From the NCBI RefSeq assembly GCF_001687105.1, contig NZ_CP014595.1:248001-312000 (forward strand): a stretch of 64,000 nucleotides of DNA, written 5' to 3'. The notes under the pieces are model-generated. The model did not search any database. It was not told where the DNA came from and worked only from the letters and a program-made list of their open reading frames with translations. Shown one piece after another: positions 1 to 9,806 of this stretch; position 1 is the stretch's first letter; each line of letters opens with the position of its first letter. Position numbers and translations under genes: made by a program. This stretch comes from Salipiger sp. CCB-MM3. Its GTDB lineage: Bacteria > Pseudomonadota > Alphaproteobacteria > Rhodobacterales > Rhodobacteraceae.

Positions 1-1068
1 CTTCCCCCGGCGGACTATGCCATGGGCGATCCCGAACGGCTGGCCTATGTGGTCTTCACCTCCGGCACCTCGGGGATGCCGCGCGCCGTCGGTCATGCGC
101 ATCGCGCGATCTGGGCGCGGCAGATGATGATGCGCGGCTGGACCGGGCTGCAGCCCAGCGACCGGCTTTTGCACGCGGGCGCGTTCAACTGGACCTACAC
201 GCTGGGCACCGGGCTGATGGACCCTTGGACCGTTGGCGCGACCGCGCTGATCCCCAAGGCGGGCACCGACCCCGCGCAGCTGGCGCTTTTGATGAAACGC
301 AATGATGCCAGCCTCTTCGCCGCCGCGCCGGGCGTGTTTCGGCAAATCCTGAAGTACCCGGTGCCGCCGCTGCCAAAGCTGCGCCATGCGCTGGCCGCAG
401 GTGAAAAACTGCCCGAGGCGCTGCGGCAGGCATGGGGCGCGGCAACCGGGACCGAGATTTTTGAGGCCTTCGGCATGTCCGAATGCTCGACCTTCATTTC
501 GGCCAATCCCGAAAAACCAGCCAGCGAGGGCGCGCTCGGCTGGCCGCAGCACGGGCGGCGCGTGGCGATCCTTAGCGAAGACGGCGCGCCGGTGCCCCGG
601 GACACACCCGGAACCATTGCCGTGCACCGCAGCGATCCGGGCCTGATGACCGGCTATATCGGCGCAGCGGAAGAGACCGCGGCGCGCTATATGGGGGACT
701 GGTTTATCACGGGAGATCATGGGGTTATGACCGACAGCGGCGCGATCACCTATCTTGGCCGCGACGACGACATGATGAACGCGGGCGGCTACCGCGTCTC
801 ACCGCTGGAGGTCGAAGCGGCGCTCGCGGATCTGCCCGGTGTGCAGGAACTGGCGGTGACCGATGTGGCGGTGAAAGATGGCGTGTCGGTGATCGCGGCC
901 TTCTACACCGCCGAGCAAGAGCTCGACAGCGATGCGCTAGCGGCACTCGCGGCAGAACGGCTGGCCCGTTACAAGCAGCCGCGCGCGTGGGTGCGGGTCG
1001 AAATGCTGCCGCGCAATCCCAACGGCAAGCTGCAGCGCAAAGCGCTGAAGGACTACGCTCTGGACTAG
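1..1068 (+). CDS. Acyl-CoA synthetase / AMP-dependent ligase, 5' end missing
   Basis: The reading frame is open from the first base, so the gene starts upstream of the window; about 355 C-terminal residues are visible. The AMP-binding signature TSGTSGMPRA lies at visible residues 20-29. The hinge region with GRDDDMMNAGGYRVSP and a C-terminal PNGKLQRKAL segment carrying the usual catalytic lysine are also present. These enzymes activate a carboxylic acid with ATP and transfer it to CoA. The set of motifs fits acyl-CoA or benzoate-CoA ligases, but the missing acid-binding part prevents naming the substrate. The gene converges on nrdJ, with a hairpin between them. Confidence 0.85.
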   Translation, partial: LPPADYAMGDPERLAYVVFTSGTSGMPRAVGHAHRAIWARQMMMRGWTGLQPSDRLLHAGAFNWTYTLGTGLMDPWTVGATALIPKAGTDPAQLALLMKRNDASLFAAAPGVFRQILKYPVPPLPKLRHALAAGEKLPEALRQAWGAATGTEIFEAFGMSECSTFISANPEKPASEGALGWPQHGRRVAILSEDGAPVPRDTPGTIAVHRSDPGLMTGYIGAAEETAARYMGDWFITGDHGVMTDSGAITYLGRDDDMMNAGGYRVSPLEVEAALADLPGVQELAVTDVAVKDGVSVIAAFYTAEQELDSDALAALAAERLARYKQPRAWVRVEMLPRNPNGKLQRKALKDYALD

Positions 1069-1116
1069 GCCCGCCGCTTCAAGACCAGCCCGCACTTCAC
1101 TGATCACAAAAGAAAA

Positions 1117-1136
1117 AGAGCCCCCGAAGGGGCTCT
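1117..1136 (-). terminator. Rho-independent terminator of nrdJ
   Basis: An 8-bp perfect stem (AGAGCCCC / GGGGCTCT) with a CGAA tetraloop. The A-rich stretch at 1108-1116 becomes a T-rich tail on the minus strand, so it suits transcripts arriving from nrdJ. The plus side has no T run, so termination of the acyl-CoA synthetase here would be weaker. Confidence 0.75.
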
Positions 1137-1265
1137 GAGGTTCATGCGCCAAGGCTCATCCTGTTGTGCTGCTCGCGATGTGTTCTGCCTGCGGCCCGGG
1201 CATGTGCGGAGCGGGCGCACCCGCTCCGAAACCATGGGCCGATCTGCCGACCCCGGTGATCCGTT

Positions 1266-4200
1266 TCAGCTGCAGCCGCTGGTCGAGCCGCAGGTGTTGC
1301 ACTTCATGCAGGTGCCGTTGCGCACCAGCGTGTAGTTGCCGCATTCGCCGCAGGCCTCGCCCTCATAGCCCTGCATCCGCGCCTTGGCGCGCGCATCCAT
1401 GGCCAGCGACGAGGTGGCGGTGGCGGTCACAGAAGTCACACCCGTGCTTACCCGCTCTTCGGCGACCAGCGTGCCGAGCGCCGAAAGCTCCTCGGGCAGA
1501 CGCTTGCGCAGATAGCCCGACGAGGAGATGTGCTTGAGCACTTCCAGCGAGCGGTTCGCGGCGCGTTCGCTGAGTTCCTCCACATTGCCCAGCCCGTCTT
1601 CTTCGCCGCGGCCCAGATCGTCGAAGGTCGCGCCCGAGGGCTTCACGTGCGCCAGATCGGTGCGGTCGAGGTAGGACACCGCCAGTTCGCGGAACACATA
1701 GTCGAGGATCGAGGTAGCGTTCTTGATGCTGTCGTTGCCCTGCACCATGCCCGCCGGTTCGAACTTGGTGAAGGTGAAGGCGTCGACGAACTCCTCCAGC
1801 GGCACGCCGTATTGCAGTCCGACCGAGACCGCGATGGCGAAGTTGTTCATCATCGCGCGGAAGCCCGCGCCTTCCTTGTGCATGTCGATGAAGATCTCGC
1901 CAAGCGAGCCGTCGCCATATTCGCCGGTGCGCAGATAGACCTTATGCCCGCCGACAACCGCCTTTTGGGTGTAGCCTTTGCGGCGGTCGGGCATCTTCTC
2001 GCGGTGGGACCGGACCAGTTCCTTGACCACGACCTTCTCGATCACCTTCTCGGCCAGCACCTGCGCCTTCTCGGTGGGTGTGCCGGTCTCGAGAACCTCC
2101 TGCGCGTCCTCGTCATCTTCGACCAGCGCAGAGGCCAGCGGCTGGCTGAGCTTCGAGCCGTCGCGGTAGAGCGCGTTGGCCTTCACCCCCAGCGACCACG
2201 ACAGCTCATAGGCCTGCTGGCAGTCCTCGATGGTGGCGGAGTTGGGCATGTTGATGGTCTTGGAGATCGCCCCCGAGATAAAGCTCTGCGCGGCGGCCAT
2301 CATGCGGATGTGGCTGTCGACGCTGAGGTAGCGCTTGCCCTTCTTGCCGCAGGGGTTGGCGCAGTCGAAGATTCCGATGTGCTCGGCCTTCAGGAACGGC
2401 GCGCCTTCCAGCGTCATGGTCCCACACACATGGTCGTTCGCCGCCTCGATCTCGGCCTTGCTGAAGCCGAGGTGGCGCAGCAGATCGAAGCTCGGGTCGT
2501 TCAGCTTGTCGGCCGGAATGCCCAGCGTGCCGCGGCAGAACTCTTCGCCCAGCGTGAACTGGTTGAACACGAAACGGATGTCGAAGGCGGTGGCCAGCGC
2601 CGCCTCGATCTTTTCCAGCTGCGCCTTGCCAAAGCCGTGGCCGATCAGCGCCGTGTGGTTCACCCCCGGCGCATTGCCAAGCGAGCCATGGCCCACCGCG
2701 TAAGAGGTGATCTCTTCGATCTGGCTGGAGGTGTAGCCCAGCCCCGCCAGCGCCGAAGGCACCGAGCGGTTGATGATCTTGAAATAGCCGCCGCCCGCCA
2801 GCTTCTTGAACTTCACCAGCGCGAAATCGGGCTCGATCCCGGTGGTGTCGCAATCCATCACGAGGCCAATCGTGCCGGTGGGCGCAATCACCGTCGCCTG
2901 CGCGTTGCGGAAGCCGTGTTTCTCACCCAGTGTCAGCGCCTCGTCCCACGCGGATTTCGCAAGATCGACAAGGGCTTGATCCGGACAGTTCGCGTGATCC
3001 AGCGGCACCGGCGGCACCGCCAGCCCCTCATAACCCTCGGCGCGCCCATAAGCGGCGGCGCGGTGATTGCGCATCACCCGCAGCATATGCTCGCGGTTGC
3101 GCGCGTAGCCCGAGAAGGCCCCAAGCTCTGCCGCCACCTCTGCCGAGGTCGCATAGGCCGTGCCGGTCATGATCGCCGTCAGAGCCCCGCAGAGCGCCCG
3201 GCCCGCGTCGCTGTCATAGCTCAGCCCCATGGTCATCAGCAGCCCGCCGATGTTTGCAAAACCAAGGCCAAGTGTCCGGAAGTCATAGGAAAGCTGCGCG
3301 ATCTCCTTGCTGGGGAACTGCGCCATCAGCACCGAGATTTCCAGCGTCAGCGTCCACAGCCGCGTCGCGTGCACATAGCCGTCTGCATCGAACTTGCCGT
3401 TCTTGAGGAAGGTCAGTAGGTTCATCGAGGCGAGGTTACAGGCGGTGTCGTCGAGGAACATATATTCCGAGCACGGGTTCGAGCCACGGATCGCGCCATC
3501 TTCGGGGCACGTGTGCCATGCGTTCACCGTGTCGTGGAACTGGATCCCCGGATCGGCGCAGGCCCACGCAGCATGGCCCACCTGCTCCCACAGATCGCGT
3601 GCCTTGATCGTCTTGGCCGTCTTGCCGTCGGTGCGGCGGATCAGTTCCCAATCGGCATCGTCGCGCACCGCCTGCAGGAAGGCATCGGTGACGCGGATCG
3701 AATTGTTGGAGTTCTGGCCCGAGACGCTGGCATAGGCTTCGCTGTCCCAGTCGGTGTTGTAGGTGGGGAACTCGATGCTGGCGTAGCCCTGCTTCGCGTA
3801 GTCCAGCACCCGCTTGATATAGGTCTCTGGGATCGCGAGCTTTTTCGCCTCACGCACGGCGGTTTTCAGCCCCGCGTTCACCTTGGGATCATAGGCGTCG
3901 CTCTCAATTCCGTCCCAGCCCCGGATCGCGTCGAAGATGGCGTTGAGCATCTTCTCGTGCATCTTCGAGCCGGCGACGATGCTGGCCACCTTCTGCTCTT
4001 CGCGGACCTTCCAGTTGATGAAATCCTCGATATCCGGATGGTCGGCATCGACGATCACCATCTTCGCGGCCCGGCGCGTGGTGCCGCCCGACTTGATCGC
4101 CCCCGCCGCGCGGTCGCCGATCTTCAGAAAGCCCATGAGGCCCGAAGATTTGCCGCCGCCCGACAGCGGCTCATTCTCGGCGCGCAGGCTCGAGAAGTTG

Positions 4201-4877
4201 GTGCCGGTGCCCGAGCCATATTTGAACAGGCGCGCCTCGCGCACCCATAGGTCCATGATGCCGCCCTCGGTCACCAGATCGTCGCTGACCGATTGGATGA
4301 AACAGGCGTGGGGCTGCGGATGCTCGTAGGCGGATTTGGATTTGGTAAGCTTGCCGGTCTTATGGTCCACATAGAAATGGCCCTGACTCGGCCCGTCGAT
4401 GCCATAGGCCCAGTGCAGGCCGGTGTTGAACCATTGCGGCGAATTTGGCGCGGCCATCTGGCGGGCAAGCATGTGGCGCATCTCGTCGTAATAGGCGCGC
4501 GCATCGCTCTCGGCGGTGAAGTAACCGCCCTTCCAGCCCCAGTAGGTCCATGCGCCTGCGAGACGGTCAAAGACCTGCTTGGCCGAGGTTTCGCCGCCGC
4601 GCGGCGTGTCGGCCGTGGCAGGCACAGAGCGCCAGAGAAACTCGGGCACACCCTGCTCTTTGACGGTCTTGAGCTCGCTCGGGACACCGGCCTTGCGGAA
4701 GTATTTCTGCGCGATCACGTCAGAGGCGACCTGACTCCAGCCCGCCGGAACCTCAAGCGTGTCGAGCTTGAAGACCGAACTGCCGTCGGGGTTGCGGATC
4801 TCGGAACTGGTGGTGACAAAATCGATGCCCGCGTATGCGTCCTGCCCCGCGGTGGTAAAACGTCTGTCGATCTTCAT
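1266..4877 (-). CDS. nrdJ: Vitamin B12-dependent (class II) ribonucleotide reductase
   Basis: Reduces ribonucleotides to deoxyribonucleotides using an adenosylcobalamin radical, with or without oxygen. The protein has 1203 residues, normal for the long NrdJ form. Visible elements include a redox-cysteine segment HACFIQSV (about 190-197), NSNNSIR (about 389-395), the active-site loop SNPCSEY (about 466-472) with the thiyl-radical Cys, and a Cys-rich tail CGECGNY...CMKCNTCG typical of the family. I chose ATG at 4877, which has AGAGG about 8 bases upstream; an in-frame GTG at 4904 adds nine residues but has no clear ribosome site. An NrdR-type box lies about 130 bases upstream. The gene stands alone and ends at a terminator. 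Confidence 0.97.
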   Translation of the reverse strand: MKIDRRFTTAGQDAYAGIDFVTTSSEIRNPDGSSVFKLDTLEVPAGWSQVASDVIAQKYFRKAGVPSELKTVKEQGVPEFLWRSVPATADTPRGGETSAKQVFDRLAGAWTYWGWKGGYFTAESDARAYYDEMRHMLARQMAAPNSPQWFNTGLHWAYGIDGPSQGHFYVDHKTGKLTKSKSAYEHPQPHACFIQSVSDDLVTEGGIMDLWVREARLFKYGSGTGTNFSSLRAENEPLSGGGKSSGLMGFLKIGDRAAGAIKSGGTTRRAAKMVIVDADHPDIEDFINWKVREEQKVASIVAGSKMHEKMLNAIFDAIRGWDGIESDAYDPKVNAGLKTAVREAKKLAIPETYIKRVLDYAKQGYASIEFPTYNTDWDSEAYASVSGQNSNNSIRVTDAFLQAVRDDADWELIRRTDGKTAKTIKARDLWEQVGHAAWACADPGIQFHDTVNAWHTCPEDGAIRGSNPCSEYMFLDDTACNLASMNLLTFLKNGKFDADGYVHATRLWTLTLEISVLMAQFPSKEIAQLSYDFRTLGLGFANIGGLLMTMGLSYDSDAGRALCGALTAIMTGTAYATSAEVAAELGAFSGYARNREHMLRVMRNHRAAAYGRAEGYEGLAVPPVPLDHANCPDQALVDLAKSAWDEALTLGEKHGFRNAQATVIAPTGTIGLVMDCDTTGIEPDFALVKFKKLAGGGYFKIINRSVPSALAGLGYTSSQIEEITSYAVGHGSLGNAPGVNHTALIGHGFGKAQLEKIEAALATAFDIRFVFNQFTLGEEFCRGTLGIPADKLNDPSFDLLRHLGFSKAEIEAANDHVCGTMTLEGAPFLKAEHIGIFDCANPCGKKGKRYLSVDSHIRMMAAAQSFISGAISKTINMPNSATIEDCQQAYELSWSLGVKANALYRDGSKLSQPLASALVEDDEDAQEVLETGTPTEKAQVLAEKVIEKVVVKELVRSHREKMPDRRKGYTQKAVVGGHKVYLRTGEYGDGSLGEIFIDMHKEGAGFRAMMNNFAIAVSVGLQYGVPLEEFVDAFTFTKFEPAGMVQGNDSIKNATSILDYVFRELAVSYLDRTDLAHVKPSGATFDDLGRGEEDGLGNVEELSERAANRSLEVLKHISSSGYLRKRLPEELSALGTLVAEERVSTGVTSVTATATSSLAMDARAKARMQGYEGEACGECGNYTLVRNGTCMKCNTCGSTSGCS

Positions 4878-5009
4878 GTTCGCCTCTGCCTTTGCCTTGG
4901 CCACAATTCAAATCCGGATTGCGAGGCACAGAGCTTTCCCAGCCGGACACGCCATCGCGCGCCCGCCAGATTTAGAAAGGCTTCGGTTTGATCTGACCCT
5001 GCTGAAGGC

Positions 5010-5023
5010 CACTACATATTGTG
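5010..5023 (-). promoter_or_regulatory. NrdR-type operator upstream of nrdJ
   Basis: CACTACATATTGTG matches the NrdR box consensus CACWATATATWGTG at 13 of 14 positions. On the minus strand it overlaps a possible -10 (CAATAT) that sits 18 bases after a possible -35 (TTGTTG). NrdR is the nucleotide-sensing repressor of ribonucleotide reductase genes, so position and sequence both fit. NrdR boxes usually occur in pairs; I see no good second copy at the expected spacing. Confidence 0.7.
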
Positions 5024-5025
5024 GC

Positions 5026-5057
5026 TCTTGATCCGCTGACAACAAACTGGATCAAGA
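5026..5057. repeat. Inverted repeat upstream of nrdJ
   Basis: TCTTGATCC (5026-5034) and GGATCAAGA (5049-5057) form a perfect 9-bp inverted repeat with a 14-base spacer, just upstream of the predicted nrdJ -10 region. It could be an operator or only a chance palindrome. Confidence 0.45.
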
Positions 5058-5174
5058 AAGCGTCATCGGTCAACGAAAAATTCCGCATCTCTCCATATAT
5101 TTGGTGAGCCGGACCTCTTGGGACACCATCTGTATGAAAAATGCACCCCTGTCCGATGGCCTGAAAATCGCGCC

Positions 5175-5198
5175 AAAGCTTACGTAACGTAGGCTTTT
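5175..5198. terminator. Hairpin with flanking A and T runs
   Basis: AAAGCTTACG (5175-5184) pairs with CGTAGGCTTT (5188-5197) through one G-T wobble, with a TAA loop and T residues after it on the plus strand. It may end the tRNA-Pro transcript on the minus strand or a plus-strand transcript. The loop is short, so confidence is low. Confidence 0.35.
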
Positions 5199-5405
5199 AG
5201 CCCGTTGGGCAACAAACCCGCCCCCGTCTGACACAAGATGTGGCCGATTGTTTTCAGGTCAGCCCTAATGACTTTTTTTGTAGGGAACGCGCCATCGCCA
5301 AAAAAATGTGCGGTGCTCGTCGGTTGATCACGGATGCCGTTGCGGAAGCATTTGTGCTGAAGCAAGAGGCCAGAGACGCGGAACACGGGTTCTGCCGCTC
5401 TGTGC

Positions 5406-5482
<77 letters not shown>

Positions 5483-5529
5483 ACGCGACAGGCAATACAA
5501 GCCTCGTCAGGGATTGAAAAGCGGAAAAC

Positions 5530-6006
5530 TCACTCGCAGGGCCATGCGGCGTCAGAGATGCGCGGATGTTGCATTTCGCTGCCCTCGGCAATGCCCAGCT
5601 GGGCCGCCAGACCGCCGTTGATCTCAAGCACATATTGCGCCTCTCCCGCGCTGGGGATCGGCGTCAGATCGCCGGGCACGGCGTTTTCATGCACCGAGAT
5701 GACCACGCCTTCGGAGTCCGCAAAGACCATGTCCAGCGGGATCAGCGTGTTCTTCATCCAAAAGCTCATCTCATGCGGCGCGTCATAGACGAAGAGCATC
5801 CCCGCGCTGGAGGGCATCTGCTCGACGAACATCAGCCCCCGCGCCCGCTCGCGCGTGTCATCCGCGACCTGCACCGCAAAGCGTGCGCTGCCCCAATCAC
5901 CGCGGAGCCACAGGCTCTCGTCACTGCAGGCCGCCTGCGCCGCCTGCCCTGACAGAATGCTCAGCCCAACCCCAAGCAGGGTCAGGGCACCAAGGCGGTT
6001 TCCCAT
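5530..6006 (-). CDS. DUF192 family exported protein
   Basis: 158 residues. Residues 1-26 form a signal peptide (hydrophobic core, cleavage near AQA-A), so the product is probably periplasmic. The rest matches the DUF192 pattern: [14 protein letters not shown], then [20 protein letters not shown] and PLDMVFAD, ending with a VLEINGG segment. The biochemical role of DUF192 is not known. The ATG lies inside the 3' end of the cold-shock gene (25-base overlap), so the two are probably translated from one message. Confidence 0.85.
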   Translation of the reverse strand: MGNRLGALTLLGVGLSILSGQAAQAACSDESLWLRGDWGSARFAVQVADDTRERARGLMFVEQMPSSAGMLFVYDAPHEMSFWMKNTLIPLDMVFADSEGVVISVHENAVPGDLTPIPSAGEAQYVLEINGGLAAQLGIAEGSEMQHPRISDAAWPCE

Positions 6007-6521
6007 GCGCAGACCTCCGTGGCCATCTGGCCGCGTTTGCCGTCGATCACGCGGATCGCCAGCGCCTCGCCGGGCTGCAAATCGGCCAGCCCCGAGCGCC
6101 GCAGCACTTCGATATGGATGAAGACGTCCTGATCACGCCCGAAGACATTCGCAAAGCCAAAGCCCTTGGCCTTGTCGAACCATTTCACCCGCGCCGGCTC
6201 CAGCGGAGCTGCCTTGATGATCTCGGGGTCAATCTCTTCGAAGTCCGCAAGCGGGGCGCCCGCGGGCGCCTCCGGCGGTTCGATCCGGAACACTTCGGTG
6301 GCTTGTATGCCGCGATCGGTGCGCTGGACGCCCACTTCGATCCGCGCCGCATCGGCGACCGAACTCTGCCCAAAGTTGCGCAGCACATTGGCATGCAGCA
6401 AAATATCGGGCCCTCCCTCATCCGCGATGACGAAGCCAAACCCTTTCACCGGGTCAAACCATTTTACCCGGCCGAGCACGCGCCGCGTTTCACTCTCTTC
6501 TTGTGTCAAATGCGTTTCCAC
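5982..6521 (-). CDS. Double cold-shock-domain protein
   Basis: 179 residues with two cold-shock domains, at about 16-80 and 110-175. Each has the RNP1-like KGFGF motif and an RNP2-like strand (DILLHANVL and DVFIHIEVL), so it should bind single-stranded nucleic acid. Ordinary CspA proteins have one domain of about 70 residues. The start is a GTG at 6521 with no obvious ribosome site, so the N-terminus is uncertain by a few residues. It overlaps the downstream DUF192 gene by 25 bases. Confidence 0.9.
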   Translation of the reverse strand: METHLTQEESETRRVLGRVKWFDPVKGFGFVIADEGGPDILLHANVLRNFGQSSVADAARIEVGVQRTDRGIQATEVFRIEPPEAPAGAPLADFEEIDPEIIKAAPLEPARVKWFDKAKGFGFANVFGRDQDVFIHIEVLRRSGLADLQPGEALAIRVIDGKRGQMATEVCAWETALVP

Positions 6522-6628
6522 TGGTCGTCTTGCGTATCCCCACCACTGTCTTGCGCCAGTGTGGCTCTCAATTGCAAGTCATTGAAACCTGTATTCTCTA
6601 CGAAATTGCATTTCGCGTAACATGAAAT

Positions 6629-7234
6629 TCAAGGATTTAATCTGGTCACTGTCCACTCATCCGAAACACTTGTGCGCCTCCAGACGAACCTGTCATGCAA
6701 CCGGAACGCCCCATCGGCCCAAAATTCAACTTCAACGGGAGTGATGCGAAATCCCCCCCAAAATTCAGGCCGCGGCGGGTTCGGCCCCTTGGTCGCCGTA
6801 ATCTTGGCAACTTCCGCCATGAGTGCCGCTCGTGACGCAAGAGGCCGGGACTGTTTGGAAGCCCAGGCCCCGAGACGCGATTTGAGCGAACGAGACGCGT
6901 AATATGCATCCGCTTGCGGGCCATCCTCCCTGTCGACAAATCCACGAACACGGATCTGACGCCGCAACGATTTCCAATGTAACACAAAAGCTGCCTTACC
7001 GCTGCCTAAAATTTCCTTAGATTTGGCACTTTCGTAGTTGGTGTAGAAAACAAAGGCACTCGCCTCGATTTCCTTGAGCAGCACCATACGCGCATTCGGC
7101 AAGCCATCCTCGTCGACCGTCGACAGGGCGATGGCGTTGGGATCGTTCAGCTCGGTCGCTTCGGCCTCTTTCAGCCAGTTGCGTGCGATCTCGAAAGGAT
7201 CGTCCCCTGCAAAGATGCCGGTCCGGTCGCTCAT
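6629..7234 (-). CDS. pdxH: Pyridoxamine/pyridoxine 5'-phosphate oxidase
   Basis: FMN enzyme that makes pyridoxal 5'-phosphate in the vitamin B6 route. 201 residues, normal length. Recognisable blocks are [10 protein letters not shown] (about 47-56), [26 protein letters not shown] and the [18 protein letters not shown] segment near the C-terminus, ending VTRLNP. ATG at 7234 is preceded by GGGAG at a good distance. It is divergent from fabI, with about 130 bases between starts. Confidence 0.96.
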   Translation of the reverse strand: MSDRTGIFAGDDPFEIARNWLKEAEATELNDPNAIALSTVDEDGLPNARMVLLKEIEASAFVFYTNYESAKSKEILGSGKAAFVLHWKSLRRQIRVRGFVDREDGPQADAYYASRSLKSRLGAWASKQSRPLASRAALMAEVAKITATKGPNPPRPEFWGGFRITPVEVEFWADGAFRLHDRFVWRRTSVSDEWTVTRLNP

Positions 7235-7363
7235 CTGTCTGTCTCCCTGTACTGCCCGCTTTGCGCCACCCGCTTTCTGACGTGGCGTCGCTCAAACCCT
7301 TGATGCCCCCCGGCCAATCGCCTAAAGGACACAAACAAAATCAATGCCGGGTAGAGGTGAGGG

Positions 7364-8170
7364 ATGTCAAATACTCTGATGGCCGGAAAACGCGGCCTGA
7401 TCATGGGTCTCGCCAATGACAAGTCGATTGCCTGGGGCATCGCGAAGAAACTGCGCGAGGCGGGGGCAGAGCTTGCCTTCTCCTACCAAGGGGACGCACT
7501 GAAAAAGCGGGTCGATCCGCTGGCCGAGCAACTTGGCTCGAACATCGTGCTGCCTTGCGACGTGTCCGACGAGGCGTCGATCGACGCGCTCTTCGACAGC
7601 CTCAAGGAGCGCTGGGACAAGATCGATTTCATCGTTCATGCGATCGGCTTTTCCGACAAGAACGAACTGCGTGGCCGCTACGTCGACACCAGCCGCGACA
7701 ACTTCAAGCTGACCATGGATATCTCGGTCTACAGCTTCACCGCAGTGATGCAGCGCGCCGAGAAGATGATGACCGATGGCGGCTCCGCGCTGACGCTCAC
7801 CTATTACGGTGCCGAGCGGATCATGCCCCATTACAACGTGATGGGCGTGGCCAAAGCGGCCCTCGAAGCCTCCGTACGTTACCTCGCCGAAGACCTCGGC
7901 AAGGATGGCATCCGGGTCAACGCAATCTCCGCAGGTCCGATCAAGACGCTGGCCGCCTCGGGCATCGGCGATTTCCGCTACATCATGAAGTGGAACGAAT
8001 ATAACTCGCCCCTGCGCCGCAACGTGACCATTGACGACGTCGGCGGATCGGCGCTTTACCTGCTGTCTGATCTGGGCGCGGGCGTGACAGGCGAGACGCA
8101 CCACGTGGACGCGGGCTATCATGTCGTGGGCATGAAGGCCGTCGACGCGCCCGACATCTCCAAGGGCTGA
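7364..8170 (+). CDS. fabI: Enoyl-[acyl-carrier-protein] reductase (NADH)
   Basis: Catalyses the last reduction of each fatty acid elongation cycle. 268 residues, standard for FabI. It shows the FabI-specific nucleotide-binding start GLIMGLANDKSIAWG (about 11-25). The catalytic pair Y157 and K164 has the Tyr-X6-Lys spacing, with a further Tyr at 147-148. The C-terminal YHVVGMKA segment is typical. It is followed after 42 bases by gpt on the same strand. Confidence 0.97.
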   Translation: MSNTLMAGKRGLIMGLANDKSIAWGIAKKLREAGAELAFSYQGDALKKRVDPLAEQLGSNIVLPCDVSDEASIDALFDSLKERWDKIDFIVHAIGFSDKNELRGRYVDTSRDNFKLTMDISVYSFTAVMQRAEKMMTDGGSALTLTYYGAERIMPHYNVMGVAKAALEASVRYLAEDLGKDGIRVNAISAGPIKTLAASGIGDFRYIMKWNEYNSPLRRNVTIDDVGGSALYLLSDLGAGVTGETHHVDAGYHVVGMKAVDAPDISKG

Positions 8171-8212
8171 GCCCTTCACACCGACGACAGATATCCGCCA
8201 GGGAGTGCTCCC

Positions 8213-8731
8213 ATGCCCGAGATGACCGACCGCCTGCCCCATGAAAAGGGCTTTCACGTAAGCTGGGATCAGCTGCACCGCGACAGCCGCGCGCTGGCGT
8301 GGCGACTGCAGAGCCACGCGCCCGAAGGGGGCGGCGAATGGCGCGCCGTGGTGGCAATCACCCGCGGCGGCATGGCCCCCGCGATGATCATCGCGCGCGA
8401 GCTCAACATACGCATGGTCGATACGATTTCGGTCAAGAGCTACAACCACCAAGAGCAGTCCGAGCCGAAGGTCATCAAGTTCCCCGACATGGAGGTGATG
8501 GGCGACGGCGACGGCGTGCTGATCATCGACGATCTGGTCGACACCGGCCGCACGCTGGAAGTGGTGCGCAAGCATCTGCCCAAGGCGCATGTGGCTACCG
8601 TCTACGCCAAGCCGATGGGCCGCCCGCAGGTCGACAGCTACATCACCGAGGTGAGCCAGGACACGTGGATCTTCTTCCCGTGGGACATGGCGCTGCAATA
8701 CGTCAAACCCTTCCACGGCACCGCGGACTGA
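8213..8731 (+). CDS. gpt: Xanthine-guanine phosphoribosyltransferase
   Basis: Purine salvage enzyme joining xanthine or guanine to PRPP. 172 residues. The PRPP-binding motif [13 protein letters not shown] is at 102-114, and ITRGGMAPA at 49-57 is also characteristic. I chose ATG at 8213, with GGGAG (8201-8205) seven bases upstream; an internal ATG at 8222 is less well placed. A strong hairpin terminator follows. Confidence 0.94.
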   Translation: MPEMTDRLPHEKGFHVSWDQLHRDSRALAWRLQSHAPEGGGEWRAVVAITRGGMAPAMIIARELNIRMVDTISVKSYNHQEQSEPKVIKFPDMEVMGDGDGVLIIDDLVDTGRTLEVVRKHLPKAHVATVYAKPMGRPQVDSYITEVSQDTWIFFPWDMALQYVKPFHGTAD

Positions 8732-8752
8732 TCTTCGGGTCTTCTACAATGC

Positions 8753-8786
8753 AAAGGGGCGCTGCCATCGCGGCAGCGCCCCTTTT
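8753..8786. terminator. Bidirectional terminator between gpt and the NmrA-type gene
   Basis: A perfect 14-bp stem (8753-8766 with 8772-8785) closes a 5-base loop. T residues follow on the plus strand, and the A residues of the left arm give T residues on the minus strand. It lies between convergent genes and can serve both. Confidence 0.9.
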
Positions 8787-8807
8787 CGTTTGTGCCCTTA
8801 GCGCCGG

Positions 8808-9689
8808 TTATGCGTCCAGTTTGACGCCCGCTTTCAAGGTCTGGCGCCACGGCGTGGTCGGGCGACCGATCAGCTGCGAGAGCGTCTTGTCGTCGCTGTA
8901 GAGCCCGCCCTGAGCCGCGCCATTGTCGCTGTCGGCCAGCATATGCGCCACCGGACCGGGCAGGCCCGCGCCCTCAAGCGCCGCGGCGTAATCGGCCTCA
9001 CTCATGTTCACATAGGGGATCTCTTTGCCCGCGATCTCCGACAGCGCCGCGGCAAACTCGGTCAGCGTGTAGCTGTCGTCGCCTGCCAGCTCATAAACCG
9101 TGCCGCGCGCCGGGGTCTCGCCGGTCAACACAGCCACGGCCGCCGCCGCGAAATCTGCCCGTGCCGCCGAGGCGATGCGCCCGTCGCCCGCCGCGCCAAT
9201 CAGCGCGCCATGCTCGAGCGCGGCACCGGCGCCCATCACGTAGTTCTCGCTGTACCAGCCATTGCGCAGCAGCGCGTAGGTCAGACCCGAGGCGGCCAGC
9301 GCCTCTTCGGTCGCCACATGTTCGCCGGGCAGGACGGTCAGCGGTGAGCTCGTGGCGTTCAGGATCGAGGTATAGGCGATGAAGCCAACCCCGGCCTTCT
9401 CTGCCGCGGCAATCACATTGCTGTGCTGCTCCGCCCGCTTGCCGACCTCGCTGGAGGAGATCAGCAGCAATTTGTCGACGCCCGCAAACGCCGCCTCCAG
9501 AGCCGCCGGATCGTCGTAACTGGCGACCCGCACCACGAGGCCCTGCGCCTCCAGCGCGGCGGCGGCCTCGGCGCGGCGCACCAGCGCGCCAATGCGTGCC
9601 TCCGGGGCCGCTGCGCGCAGTTGCTCCAGCACGAGGGCGCCAAGCTGCCCGGTGGCGCCGGTGATCAGGTAGTCAAGCTTCTCCGACAT
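8808..9689 (-). CDS. NmrA-type NAD(P)H:quinone oxidoreductase (QorB/YtfG-like)
   Basis: 293 residues. An N-terminal Rossmann motif TGATGQLG (about 10-17) binds NAD(P), and the middle has AYTSILNA and LLRNGWYSENY, as in the atypical SDR/NmrA quinone reductases such as E. coli YtfG (QorB). It starts at ATG 9689 and is divergent from an HxlR-type regulator 117 bases away, matching the ytfG-ytfH arrangement of E. coli. The probable role is NAD(P)H-dependent quinone reduction under redox stress. The substrate is inferred from family and context. Confidence 0.85.
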   Translation of the reverse strand: MSEKLDYLITGATGQLGALVLEQLRAAAPEARIGALVRRAEAAAALEAQGLVVRVASYDDPAALEAAFAGVDKLLLISSSEVGKRAEQHSNVIAAAEKAGVGFIAYTSILNATSSPLTVLPGEHVATEEALAASGLTYALLRNGWYSENYVMGAGAALEHGALIGAAGDGRIASAARADFAAAAVAVLTGETPARGTVYELAGDDSYTLTEFAAALSEIAGKEIPYVNMSEADYAAALEGAGLPGPVAHMLADSDNGAAQGGLYSDDKTLSQLIGRPTTPWRQTLKAGVKLDA

Positions 9690-9756
9690 GGTCTTTCCTT
9701 TCTGTCCGCCCTGCCCGGTCCGTTGCGATCTGGCGAAGGGTTCTGATTCGAGTTAT

Positions 9757-9773
9757 GGTCTCTTTTCTAGACC
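9757..9773. promoter_or_regulatory. Candidate operator in the divergent QorB/HxlR promoter region
   Basis: GGTCT (9757-9761) and AGACC (9769-9773) are a 5-bp inverted repeat with a 7-base AT-rich spacer, midway between the divergent starts. HxlR-type regulators usually bind palindromes in such regions. It is short, so this is only a candidate. Confidence 0.35.
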
Positions 9774-9806
9774 TACACGCATCATCCCGGAAGGAGGCAC
9801 ATTGGC

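Larger units (their letters stand above)
4905..5405. other. Intergenic region between nrdJ and tRNA-Pro
   Basis: About 500 bases with no convincing gene. It holds the likely nrdJ promoter and NrdR box (5010-5023), a 9-bp inverted repeat (5026-5034 / 5049-5057) and a short hairpin (5175-5198). Small ORFs here lack ribosome sites and family features. I looked for an adenosylcobalamin riboswitch before nrdJ and saw none. Confidence 0.6.

Noticed and set aside
1530..3419. 629-residue open frame antisense to nrdJ
   Set aside because: It is the complement of a highly conserved gene, has no ribosome site and no domain; GC-rich codon use keeps the antisense frame open.
4905..5180. Possible adenosylcobalamin riboswitch before nrdJ
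   Set aside because: No B12-box-like conserved segment was seen on the minus strand, and the NrdR-type box explains regulation better.
7367..8716. 449-residue frame antisense to fabI and gpt
   Set aside because: It spans two well-supported genes and the gap between them; composition is that of a shadow frame.
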